46,682 nucleotides of DNA, taken from assembly GCA_044372405.1 (NCBI GenBank), contig JBILRW010000010.1, positions 1 to 46,682 of the forward strand. Reading direction: 5' to 3'. A program made the translations under genes and the position numbers. The notes under the pieces were generated by a model. It was not told the DNA's origin. It ran no database searches and saw nothing but the letters and a program-made list of their open reading frames with translations. Of this stretch, positions 9,120 through 16,331 are shown one piece after another. The number at the start of each line of letters is the position of its first letter. Positions within the stretch are counted from its first letter, which is position 1. The DNA is from CANGYM01 sp044372405. Its GTDB lineage: Bacteria; Pseudomonadota; Alphaproteobacteria; JAJTHO01; CANGYM01.

Positions 9120-9527
9120 TCACCCCCACCGCATCACCACCGCATGCCGTCCGGGGCCATAATAGTCACGGCGTTGTCTTAAGGTTTGAAACCCCAGGCT
9201 GAGGTATAGGGCCAAAGCCGCCGTGTTGGTGTCTTCAACCTCCAGAAAAATCGGATTTTCTGGGATTAAGATGGCCTGCATCAGGGCGCGCGCGATGCCA
9301 CCGCGACGATGAAGGGGATCCACGGTGAGCAATAATAAATCCTGATGATCAATGTTATTTTGAAGCGCTAAAAACCCCGTGATTGTTTCCCCCGACACCG
9401 CCACCCAAAACGCATGATTATCAAACCAAGCCCGGAATTCGGATTCATGATACGGTGACAATCCGGTTTGTTGGTGCAGGGGCCACACAAACGCAAAATC
9501 CCCGTCCTGTTTCTGGCGAATTACCAC
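9120..9527 (-). CDS. rimI: GNAT acetyltransferase, RimI-like
   Basis: This 135-residue protein has a GNAT fold: the acetyl-CoA pyrophosphate loop is RRGGIARAL near residues 74-82, preceded by the strand LLLLTVDPLH. The segment LEVEDTNTAALALYLSLGF followed by RRDYY and a final AVVMRW matches the pattern of RimI, the N-terminal acetyltransferase of ribosomal protein S18, better than generic GNATs. It starts with GTG and overlaps the histidine kinase stop by 7 nt, so both are probably translated from one message. RimI in many alphaproteobacteria sits near tsaB, which is not the case here. The general family is sure, the precise substrate is not. Confidence 0.75.
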   Translation of the reverse strand: MVIRQKQDGDFAFVWPLHQQTGLSPYHESEFRAWFDNHAFWVAVSGETITGFLALQNNIDHQDLLLLTVDPLHRRGGIARALMQAILIPENPIFLEVEDTNTAALALYLSLGFQTLRQRRDYYGPGRHAVVMRWG

Positions 9528-10897
9528 TTTGAAAGCCTGAGGATAATTTGGGTTCCTTGAGAAGTATCAGTGTTTAAACGTAAAGCGTGGCCATGCCGCT
9601 TGGCAATATCCTCGGCAATGGATAGGCCCAGTCCCACGTGCCCCCCCATAATGGGGCGTTCATCCTCTAAACGGACAAAGGGGGCCTTGGCCCGCTCAAA
9701 GGCCTCAAGGCTAAGACCGGGGCCATTGTCCGCAATTTTTATATCGATACAGGGTCCCTGAATTTGGGTGCTGAGGGTACACAATGTCCCATAATTCAGG
9801 GCATTGCTGATTAAATTCACCAAACAACGCTTCAGCAGCAGTGGTTTGGCCCGCACCGTTACGGCATCCCCCGGGATGATTTTCAAACGGGCGCTATCAA
9901 AAGAAGATGTTAGATTGTGCAAAAAATCATTTAAGTCCACCGGCTGCCAGTCTTCCCCCTGATCATCCCGGGCAAAGGCCAGATAGGAATCCACCATGGC
10001 CTGCATTTCCAGAATATCGGGCAGCAGATCCTGTTTGGCCTCTTCCGGCATCATTTCCAGGGCCAAACGCAAACGGGTTAAGGGGGTGCGGAGATCATGG
10101 GAAATACCCGCCAGCATCTCGGTGCGCTCTGCCACATTTTTCAGGATATTGTCCTGCATGGCATTAAAGGCCCGGGTGGCTTTGCGGACCTCCAGGGCGC
10201 CCCGGGGTTTCAGGCGTTTGGGGGTGCCTTCTTGACCAAAGGCCTCGGCCGCCATGGCCAGATCCCGTATGGGATGCATTTGATTGCGCATGAACCCCCA
10301 GGCCACCAAGACCAGCAAAATACACAGGGCCACGGACCAAATCACATACACAAAAACGGTGCTGGAAAAAATTTTTTTGGGGGTTGTTGTTAGGGTAATT
10401 TGATGCTGGGGCAGAAAGACCGTCACGCGGACCCAGTTTTTGTTGCTGTCGACGGTCAGGGGATAGGGCAATCGGGCCTCTAATTCCCGGCGCAGCGTCC
10501 CTTCCCGATCCAGCAGGGATGTCAGCCATTCAACCAGGCCCTGGCGATTCCCAAATGTCGGGGAAGGGGAAGCCCGCGTTATGCGAATATCCAGGGCCCC
10601 GGCCATGTCCTCCACATGGGGATAACCCTTGGCCTCGGCCTGAACCAGCATGACCATTTCATTGGCCAAGGTTACGGCCAGGCGGCGTTCCAACGTGTCC
10701 CAGTGATGATTAAAAAAAATATAGCTTGTGACCCCCTGGGCCAGAATAATGGGCAGGGCCATAATCAAAAAGGAACGACCCAGCAATCCTTGGGGGGAAA
10801 GGTGCCGCAAAAAACGCGACAGGCTGGCAAAGGGGGCTAAGAAAAAGGGGGCCTTTTGGCCCCCTCTCTCGTTACGCCGATTTTTTGTCGTTTTCAT
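9521..10897 (-). CDS. EnvZ-like sensor histidine kinase
   Basis: An inner-membrane sensor kinase of the EnvZ type. A first membrane helix (GRSFLIMALPIILAQG region) and a second (VYVIWSVALCILLVLVAWGF) bracket a periplasmic sensor of roughly 110 residues. A HAMP linker follows, then the H-box GISHDLRTPLTRL with the phosphorylated His, the N-box LISNALNYG, the G1 box DNGPGL and the G2 box GLGLSIAEDIA. The kinase core is thus complete. The first ATG in frame (10897) lies inside the end of dnaK and the reading frame runs across the dnaK terminator. A TTG at 10810 is a plausible real start. No response regulator gene is adjacent, so its partner is unknown. Confidence 0.88.
   Translation of the reverse strand: MKTTKNRRNERGGQKAPFFLAPFASLSRFLRHLSPQGLLGRSFLIMALPIILAQGVTSYIFFNHHWDTLERRLAVTLANEMVMLVQAEAKGYPHVEDMAGALDIRITRASPSPTFGNRQGLVEWLTSLLDREGTLRRELEARLPYPLTVDSNKNWVRVTVFLPQHQITLTTTPKKIFSSTVFVYVIWSVALCILLVLVAWGFMRNQMHPIRDLAMAAEAFGQEGTPKRLKPRGALEVRKATRAFNAMQDNILKNVAERTEMLAGISHDLRTPLTRLRLALEMMPEEAKQDLLPDILEMQAMVDSYLAFARDDQGEDWQPVDLNDFLHNLTSSFDSARLKIIPGDAVTVRAKPLLLKRCLVNLISNALNYGTLCTLSTQIQGPCIDIKIADNGPGLSLEAFERAKAPFVRLEDERPIMGGHVGLGLSIAEDIAKRHGHALRLNTDTSQGTQIILRLSKW
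10842..10864 (-). terminator. Intrinsic terminator of dnaK
   Basis: On the minus strand GGGGGCC-AAAA-GGCCCCC forms a 7-bp GC stem directly followed by five T. It lies 7 nt after the dnaK stop codon and within the upstream part of the histidine kinase frame. It should end most dnaK transcripts and so sets kinase expression apart from heat-shock expression of dnaK. Confidence 0.85.
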
Positions 10898-12785
10898 TGA
10901 CCTCTTCAAAATCAGCATCGACAACATTATCGCCCGCATTGGCGGCTGAGGAAGAGGCTCCTTCCGTCGAAGCCCCTTGCTCTTGCTGCGCTTTATACAT
11001 GGCCTCCCCCAATTTCATGGTGGCCTGGGCCAGAGTGTTGGTTTTTTCGGTGATTAAGGATACATCTTCGGTTTCTCTGGCGGCCTTCAGGTTCGTGATG
11101 GCCGTTTCAATGGCTTGTTTTTCCGAATCAGAAACATGGCTGCCGTATTCGGCCAGATTTTTTTCCGCCGTTTGAATCAGGGTTTCCGCCTGGTTGCGGT
11201 GTTCCACCAGATCGCGTTTCTTTTTGTCCGCTTCGGCGTTGGCCTCGGCATCTTTGATCATTTTTTCCACGTCGGCATCGCTGAGCCCGCCTGATGCCTG
11301 AATCCGAATTTGCTGTTCCTTATTGGTGGCTTTGTCCTTGGCCGAAACATTCACAATACCATTGGCATCAATGTCAAAAGTCACTTCGATTTGCGGCATA
11401 CCCCGGGGTGCGGGGGGAATTCCCATCAGGTCAAACTGGCCCAGCAATTTGTTATCGGCGGCCATTTCCCGCTCGCCCTGGAACACCCGAATGGTGACGG
11501 CGTTTTGGTTGTCTTCGGCGGTTGAAAAGACCTGGCCTTTTTTGGCGGGAATGGTGGTGTTGCGCTCAATCAACCGCGTAAACACGCCCCCCAGGGTTTC
11601 GATACCCAGGGATAAGGGGGTCACATCCAGCAGCAAGACATCCTTCACATCGCCCCGCAGAACACCCCCCTGAATGGCGGCGCCAATGGCGACAACTTCG
11701 TCGGGGTTGACGCCTTTGTGGGGTTCTTTGCTAAAGAAGGCTTTCACCAATTCCTGAACCTTGGGCATGCGGGTCATCCCACCCACCAGGATCACTTCGT
11801 CGATATCCGAGGGTTTCAGCTCTGCATCCTTCAGCGCAGCCTTGCACGGCTCCATGGTGCGTTGCAGGAGATCCTCCACCAAAGATTCCAGCTTGGCCCG
11901 GCTCAGCGGCACATTCAAATGTTTGGGGCCCGTCTGATCTGCTGTGATAAAGGGCAGATTCACGTCGGTTTGTACGGAACTGGACAGCTCAATTTTCGCC
12001 TTTTCCGAGGCCTCTTTCAGACGTTGCAGGGCCAGGGGATCGGCCTTTAGGTCAATGCCGTTGTCTTTTTTAAATTCGGCGGCCAGGTAATCAATAATGC
12101 GGTTGTCAAAGTCTTCACCGCCCAGGAAGGTGTCCCCGTTGGTGGCTTTAACCTCAAAAACCCCATCCCCGATTTCCAAAACGGAAACGTCAAAGGTTCC
12201 CCCGCCCAAATCGTACACAACAATTTTACCGCCAGCTTTTTTATCCAGGCCGTAGGCCAACGCCGCCGCCGTGGGTTCATTAATAATCCGCAGAACGTCC
12301 AAGCCGGCAATTTTCCCGGCATCCCGTGTGGCCTGACGCTGGGCGTCGTTAAAATACGCGGGGACGGTGATGACCGCCTGGGTTACGGTTTCGCCCAAAT
12401 GGCGCTCGGCGGTGTCCTTCATTTTTTGCAAAATAAAGGCACTGATCTGGCTGGGGGAGTACGGGGTGCCCTCGGCCTCAACCCACGCATCGCCATTATT
12501 GCCTTTAACAATGGTATAGGGGACCAGGCCCTGATCTTTTTGGGTTAAGGGATCATCAAAACGGCGACCAATCAAGCGCTTAACGGCAAAAATGGTGTTT
12601 TTGTGGTTGGTCACAGCCTGACGTTTGGCGGGCTGGCCCACCAGGCGTTCGCCTTTGGCAAAGGCGACAATCGAGGGGGTTGTGCGCGCGCCCTCAGCAT
12701 TTTCAATCACAACCGTTTGATTTCCATCCCGAAACGCCACACAAGAGTTCGTGGTTCCCAGATCAATCCCAATAATTTTGGACAT
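10872..12785 (-). CDS. dnaK: Chaperone DnaK (Hsp70)
   Basis: Hsp70 chaperone, ATP-driven holdase/foldase working with DnaJ and GrpE in the cytosol. Its 637 residues are typical. The N-terminus has IIGIDLGTTNSCVA (phosphate 1 loop), followed by the second signature VYDLGGGTFDVS near residue 194 and the third VILVGGMTRMPKV near 335. The substrate-binding domain follows from about 385 with the LLLDVTPLSLGIET linker region. The C-terminal lid ends in an acidic tail VVDADFEEVNENDKK, as in other DnaKs. An AAGGAAA ribosome site sits 7 nt before the ATG. dnaJ is not adjacent but lies 22 kb away (35040-36179). Upstream is a heat-shock promoter and downstream a terminator. Confidence 0.99.
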   Translation of the reverse strand: MSKIIGIDLGTTNSCVAFRDGNQTVVIENAEGARTTPSIVAFAKGERLVGQPAKRQAVTNHKNTIFAVKRLIGRRFDDPLTQKDQGLVPYTIVKGNNGDAWVEAEGTPYSPSQISAFILQKMKDTAERHLGETVTQAVITVPAYFNDAQRQATRDAGKIAGLDVLRIINEPTAAALAYGLDKKAGGKIVVYDLGGGTFDVSVLEIGDGVFEVKATNGDTFLGGEDFDNRIIDYLAAEFKKDNGIDLKADPLALQRLKEASEKAKIELSSSVQTDVNLPFITADQTGPKHLNVPLSRAKLESLVEDLLQRTMEPCKAALKDAELKPSDIDEVILVGGMTRMPKVQELVKAFFSKEPHKGVNPDEVVAIGAAIQGGVLRGDVKDVLLLDVTPLSLGIETLGGVFTRLIERNTTIPAKKGQVFSTAEDNQNAVTIRVFQGEREMAADNKLLGQFDLMGIPPAPRGMPQIEVTFDIDANGIVNVSAKDKATNKEQQIRIQASGGLSDADVEKMIKDAEANAEADKKKRDLVEHRNQAETLIQTAEKNLAEYGSHVSDSEKQAIETAITNLKAARETEDVSLITEKTNTLAQATMKLGEAMYKAQQEQGASTEGASSSAANAGDNVVDADFEEVNENDKKSA

Positions 12786-12828
12786 AGTGTTTTCCTTTAT
12801 GATAGCAAGGTGTTTTCTCTATCAAACA

Positions 12829-12857
12829 ATATGGGTGCCTCTTTGTGCGGTTTCAAG
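12829..12857 (-). promoter_or_regulatory. Heat-shock (sigma32-type) promoter of dnaK
   Basis: The minus strand reads CTTGAAA (12851-12857), a 15-nt spacer, then CCCATAT (12829-12835), a close match to the RpoH consensus CTTGAAA/CCCATnT. The predicted start is about 36 nt before the dnaK ATG. It lies in the 116-nt divergent space between dnaK and dgkA. Confidence 0.85.
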
Positions 12858-12901
12858 GGCTCTCGTGAAGAAATTTCTCATGCACCGGAAAGACCTTTGC
12901 C

Positions 12902-13270
12902 ATGACCGCTCCTTTTCATCGCATTTACCGCGCTTTGATTCACTCTTGTCATGGACTGCGCGCGACTTGGATCAGTGAGCCCGCATTTCGCCTGGACGTG
13001 TGGATTGTGGCGGTGGCTGTTGGCATTGCCCTCCTTGTGCCCGTTACACCGGGGGAAAGGGCGTTGTTAATCCTGGCCGCCTTTTTGATTTTGGGGGCGG
13101 AGCTGGTGAATACCGCCATTGAAAGCACCATTAATCGCATCGGGCCCGAGATTCACCCCCTGTCCAAAAAGGCCAAGGACATCGGCAGCGCCGTGGTTTT
13201 TGTTTCGTTTTTTCAGGCTTTGGTTGTTTGGGTAATTGTGCTGTGGCCCAGGGTTTCCGCGTGGATATAA
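12902..13270 (+). CDS. dgkA: Diacylglycerol kinase DgkA
   Basis: Small integral membrane kinase that phosphorylates diacylglycerol to phosphatidate, recycling lipid left over from membrane-derived glycan synthesis. The 122 residues match the family length. Three membrane segments are visible (about 32-48, 54-70, 97-114). The signature ELVNTAIESTINRI (residues 66-79) followed by HPLSKKAKDIGSAVVF holds the active-site Glu and Lys/Asp residues. The ATG at 12902 has no strong ribosome site. It is divergent from dnaK and its 3' end overlaps the 3' end of ribD by 58 bp, an antisense overlap. Confidence 0.93.
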   Translation: MTAPFHRIYRALIHSCHGLRATWISEPAFRLDVWIVAVAVGIALLVPVTPGERALLILAAFLILGAELVNTAIESTINRIGPEIHPLSKKAKDIGSAVVFVSFFQALVVWVIVLWPRVSAWI

Positions 13271-14292
13271 ATATCTTCCCCGATTTTTTGGTGACTCAGG
13301 ATGCCCAGCCTGTGCTGCTGTAACTGTTCGGTCAAAAGATCCCCCAGCAGGGGCCGCGCGTCCCCCCCCAAAAAAACAGGGGCATAAAAGAGATGCCAGC
13401 GATCCACCAAATGTTCCCTAAATAATGACGTGACCAATCCGGCGCCGGCCTCAACCATCACCTGGTTGATGCCCTGGGCCCCCAGGCCCAAAAGCCCATG
13501 GTTTAGGGTATCCTGGTCCTTCATAGGTATGATACGATCAAAGAGGCCGGCGACAGAAGACGGGACGCCGTGCCATGTCATCAACCATAACGGCCCCCCG
13601 CCCTGGAAGATGGGCAGGTCCGGCGTTAATCGGTCGGCCTGACCCACCAAAATGCGCACGGGTTGCTTGTTTTCACGCCCTGGCAAACGGCACGTCAGAC
13701 GGGCACCATCCACCCGCACGGTTTTGCATGAGGTTAAAATCGCATCATACTGGGAACGCAAATTCTGAACGTGGGCCCGCGAGGCCTCCCCCGTAATCCA
13801 CTGACTGCGCCCATCGGCCAGGGCCACGCGACCATCCAGGGACAGGCCCATTTTCACATCCAAAACAGGGCGATGATGCTGGATGCGGCTAAAAAAGCCA
13901 CGGTGGGCTTCCGTGGCCTCTGCCATACCATCCCCCAGAGTGACCTGAATCCCTGCCTGGCGTAGCATCGCCAACCCTTGACCCGCTGTGCGAGAGTCTG
14001 GGTCTTGAACCGCCGCGACAACATGGGCCACCCCCGCCTGTATCAGTTTCGGGGTGCAACCATGGGCGCAAGGCTCCAACGTGACATAAACCGTGGCCCC
14101 TTGGGCCTTGGGGCCTGCCTGCTGTAGGGCAACCCCTTCGGCATGGGGACGCCCGCCCCGCTCTGTGATCCCAGCGCCAACAATATGATTTTCCTGAATA
14201 ATAATACACCCTACACCCGGATTGGGCCAGGTCTGACCCCTATTTTCCTGGGCCAGGTTCAGGGCTATGGCCATGAAGGGAGAGCAACTCAT
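13213..14292 (-). CDS. ribD: RibD, deaminase/reductase with altered zinc site
   Basis: RibD deaminates and then reduces the pyrimidine intermediate in riboflavin synthesis. The N-terminal deaminase domain has PNPGVGC and the zinc-ligand/catalytic HAE. The usual PCxHxGRTPPC block is shortened: after LEPC the sequence reads AHGCTPKLI, so the second Cys ligand is displaced and about five residues are missing. The C-terminal reductase domain (from about residue 145) is normal in order, with KMGLSLDGRVA, SQWITGEASR and MVEAGAGL. I use the ATG at 14292, giving 359 residues; a GTG at 14352 in the same frame would lie upstream of the likely transcription start. ribH lies 13 kb away. Confidence 0.9.
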   Translation of the reverse strand: MSCSPFMAIALNLAQENRGQTWPNPGVGCIIIQENHIVGAGITERGGRPHAEGVALQQAGPKAQGATVYVTLEPCAHGCTPKLIQAGVAHVVAAVQDPDSRTAGQGLAMLRQAGIQVTLGDGMAEATEAHRGFFSRIQHHRPVLDVKMGLSLDGRVALADGRSQWITGEASRAHVQNLRSQYDAILTSCKTVRVDGARLTCRLPGRENKQPVRILVGQADRLTPDLPIFQGGGPLWLMTWHGVPSSVAGLFDRIIPMKDQDTLNHGLLGLGAQGINQVMVEAGAGLVTSLFREHLVDRWHLFYAPVFLGGDARPLLGDLLTEQLQQHRLGILSHQKIGEDIYIHAETLGHSTITQTTKA

Positions 14293-14311
14293 TGAACAAC
14301 CGTTTCCAGCA

Positions 14312-14343
14312 TTGACTTTCCCTGGTTTACCAGCGTTTATAGA
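14312..14343. promoter_or_regulatory. Divergent ribD/ruvC promoter region with dyad
   Basis: On the plus strand a TTGACT (14312-14317) and TTTATA (14336-14341), spaced 18 nt, could drive ruvC. On the minus strand TATAAA (14336-14341 complement region) could be the -10 of ribD. Between them CTGGT-TT-ACCAG (14322-14333) forms a 5+5 dyad that might bind a regulator. Only the sequence pattern supports this. Confidence 0.4.
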
Positions 14344-14366
14344 AAAAAACACCCGAAAGCGTCATT

Positions 14367-14852
14367 ATGCCCCCTTCTCAGCGGATTATCGGTTTGGATC
14401 CGGGCCTGGGCACCACAGGATGGGGCGTGATTGAGGTTGACGGACAACGCCTAAAATACCTTGACGCTGGCCATATCAGCCCACCGAAATCCCTGAATCT
14501 TCCCGAAAAACTGGCTTTTTTGCACAAAAGCCTCTGTCATCTTTTGGAAGCCCATCGTCCGGATCGGGCGGCGGTGGAAATGGTGTTTATCAACGTGAAT
14601 GCCAAAAGCAGCTTAACGCTGTGTCACGCCCGGGGGGTTGTGCTCATGACCCCCGCCGCCTTTGGGATTCCCGTTTTGGAATATCCCGCCAACACCATTA
14701 AAAAATGTGTGGTGGGGGTGGGGCATGCGGATAAAATCCAGGTTCAGGCCATGATTCGGCACCTCCTCCCCACGGCGCCCACATTTGCCAAGCATGATAC
14801 GGCGGATGCCCTGGCTGTAGCCATCTGCGGCAGCCTCGCCCCACGCGCATAG
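14367..14852 (+). CDS. ruvC: Holliday junction endonuclease RuvC
   Basis: RuvC resolves Holliday junctions after RuvAB branch migration. The 161 residues fit the family. The four acidic catalytic positions are present: Asp in IGLDPGLGTTGWG (about residue 11), Glu in AAVEMVFINVN (about 71), and the C-terminal HDTADALAVA with two Asp (about 143-147). ruvA and ruvB, its usual operon partners, are not next to it. The gene is divergent from ribD and is followed by a 143-nt gap before mreC. Confidence 0.96.
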   Translation: MPPSQRIIGLDPGLGTTGWGVIEVDGQRLKYLDAGHISPPKSLNLPEKLAFLHKSLCHLLEAHRPDRAAVEMVFINVNAKSSLTLCHARGVVLMTPAAFGIPVLEYPANTIKKCVVGVGHADKIQVQAMIRHLLPTAPTFAKHDTADALAVAICGSLAPRA

Positions 14853-14886
14853 CGCCACACGTGTGACAAAAAAGCAGCACGCCCTT

Positions 14887-14922
14887 AAAAAGTGTATTTT
14901 TTAGAGAGGCAAAACACTTTTT
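14887..14922 (+). terminator. Possible weak terminator after ruvC
   Basis: AAAAAGTGT (14887-14895) pairs with ACACTTTTT (14914-14922) as a 9-bp stem across an 18-nt loop, 35 nt after the ruvC stop. The T-run is part of the stem and the stem is AT-rich, so efficiency is doubtful. Confidence 0.35.
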
Positions 14923-14926
14923 TGAC

Positions 14927-14958
14927 CTTCTTTTAAAGAAGCATGACCTTACTATACT
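14927..14958 (+). promoter_or_regulatory. Candidate promoter and dyad of the mre operon
   Basis: A -10-like TATACT lies at 14953-14958, 37 nt before the mreC ATG. At the -35 position there is no good hexamer, but a hyphenated dyad CTTCTTT-T-AAAGAAG (14927-14941) sits there, which could be an activator or repressor site. Confidence 0.4.
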
Positions 14959-14995
14959 ATAAAATGTTGTTACTGACCCAAAGAACCCATAAAAA

Positions 14996-15817
14996 ATGCG
15001 CCACAACAAAGTTCTTAAAGTTCATCTGTCAGACTCTCTGGATGGTCCCCTTTCCGTTCCACCGTTTTTGTATTTGCTTTTGTTTTTGTTGGCCATTGCC
15101 CTCTTTGTGATGGATACCCAGGGGATGCGTCCCGCTGTTGTCATCAAAGAGGCATATCAGAATTCTCTGGACCAGGCCCTGGCCGGCGTTCAAACCAAAG
15201 CCAAGGGGTGGCAGCGTTTGGTTGGTGACTGGAAAAATTTTTATGAAGCGGATCAAATTAACCAAGAGCTAAAGGCCAACATTGTCGCGTTGCGTGAAAA
15301 AATGCGCACGGCAGAGGCAACGCTGAAAAATTTAGAAAATCTGAAAGAGCAGGTCCATTTTTTACCCACGGGGTCGCATTCTTTTGTCACAACAAAAATT
15401 CGTCGGTATAATTACGGACCCTCTGCGCAGCGGATGTTGATTGAGGCTTTACCTCATCCCGCCCTTGCGCCCCGCCATATTGTGACCGCTCACTACGCCA
15501 TGGTAGGGCGGATTTTGTCGGTACGTCCCGGGGGGGCTGAGGTTCTGTTGATCACAGATAAAGCATCAAGGGTCCCTGTGATCGGGGAGATGTCAAGACA
15601 AACGGCATTATTGCAGGGCACCAACGGTACATCGCTGGACATGCGCTATACCCACGGCGAGTCCTTTATGCACGGTGAAATCCTCCTGACCACAGGGGAT
15701 GATCAATTTTTACCCGCGGGCATTCCTGTGGCAAAAGTGGTGGTTAAAGACGGCAGTACTTACGCCCTGCCCCTGTATCAGCCCAAAGATATTGATTTTG
15801 TTCAGGTGCTTTACTGA
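14996..15817 (+). CDS. mreC: Rod shape-determining protein MreC
   Basis: MreC is a bitopic inner-membrane protein of the elongasome that links MreB/MreD to PBP2. The 273-residue protein has a short cytoplasmic N-terminus, a membrane helix (about 21-38, LYLLLFLLAIALFV), a coiled coil (about 80-115, with NQELKANIVALREKMRTAEA) and a periplasmic beta domain with the family pattern AHYAMVGRILSVRPGGAEVLLITD. It is the first gene of mreC-mreD-mrdA-rodA. mreB, normally directly upstream, is absent here; ruvC takes that place. No Shine-Dalgarno motif is seen at the ATG. Confidence 0.95.
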   Translation: MRHNKVLKVHLSDSLDGPLSVPPFLYLLLFLLAIALFVMDTQGMRPAVVIKEAYQNSLDQALAGVQTKAKGWQRLVGDWKNFYEADQINQELKANIVALREKMRTAEATLKNLENLKEQVHFLPTGSHSFVTTKIRRYNYGPSAQRMLIEALPHPALAPRHIVTAHYAMVGRILSVRPGGAEVLLITDKASRVPVIGEMSRQTALLQGTNGTSLDMRYTHGESFMHGEILLTTGDDQFLPAGIPVAKVVVKDGSTYALPLYQPKDIDFVQVLY

Positions 15818-15818
15818 T

Positions 15819-16331
15819 ATGGCATCATCTCCCCTTCATGCGTTGCGGCCTTTTCTGGTTTTGCCGACATTGTTTTTTCCTGTCATTTTATTGACGCTGT
15901 CTGTTTTTTTATCGTTTTTTTCTGTGGATATGGGACGCTGGACGGTGTCTTTGCAGGCGATTTATGCCGTGATTTTCTTTTTGATGATCGTTCAAAATCA
16001 TCATATGGTCCCCCCCTGGTTTGTGTGGATCTTGGGGCTGTTGCAGGATATGGGATCAGCCATGCCGCTGGGCACCAACGTCCTATTATCCCTGATGTTT
16101 TATATTATTTTTTCTAACCAAGAGTCGCTTTATCAAAAAAATCCCAGGCCCTTTTTTGTTTTTGGGTTTGCGTTTATGTCGGCCATTTTGTTTTCCAGTC
16201 AGTGGTTAATCACCAGTTTGCTGGTGGATTCTTTTTCAGGGTTCCCCCATATCCTGGCCACATGGATTGTGGCTAATGCGCTCATGATCTGTCTTTGCGT
16301 TCTTTTTCTGCCTTCGCGGGGGCATCGATGA
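15819..16331 (+). CDS. mreD: Rod shape-determining protein MreD
   Basis: A 170-residue membrane protein with about five hydrophobic segments and the MreD-like stretch PPWFVWILGLLQDMGSAMPLGTNVLLSLMFY near residue 65. MreD completes the elongasome scaffold with MreC. The start at 15819 lies 1 nt after the mreC stop, and homologues begin near this point; a longer frame from 15699 overlaps mreC and is unlikely. Its TGA overlaps the mrdA ATG. Identification rests on hydrophobicity, that central motif and operon position. Confidence 0.9.
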   Translation: MASSPLHALRPFLVLPTLFFPVILLTLSVFLSFFSVDMGRWTVSLQAIYAVIFFLMIVQNHHMVPPWFVWILGLLQDMGSAMPLGTNVLLSLMFYIIFSNQESLYQKNPRPFFVFGFAFMSAILFSSQWLITSLLVDSFSGFPHILATWIVANALMICLCVLFLPSRGHR

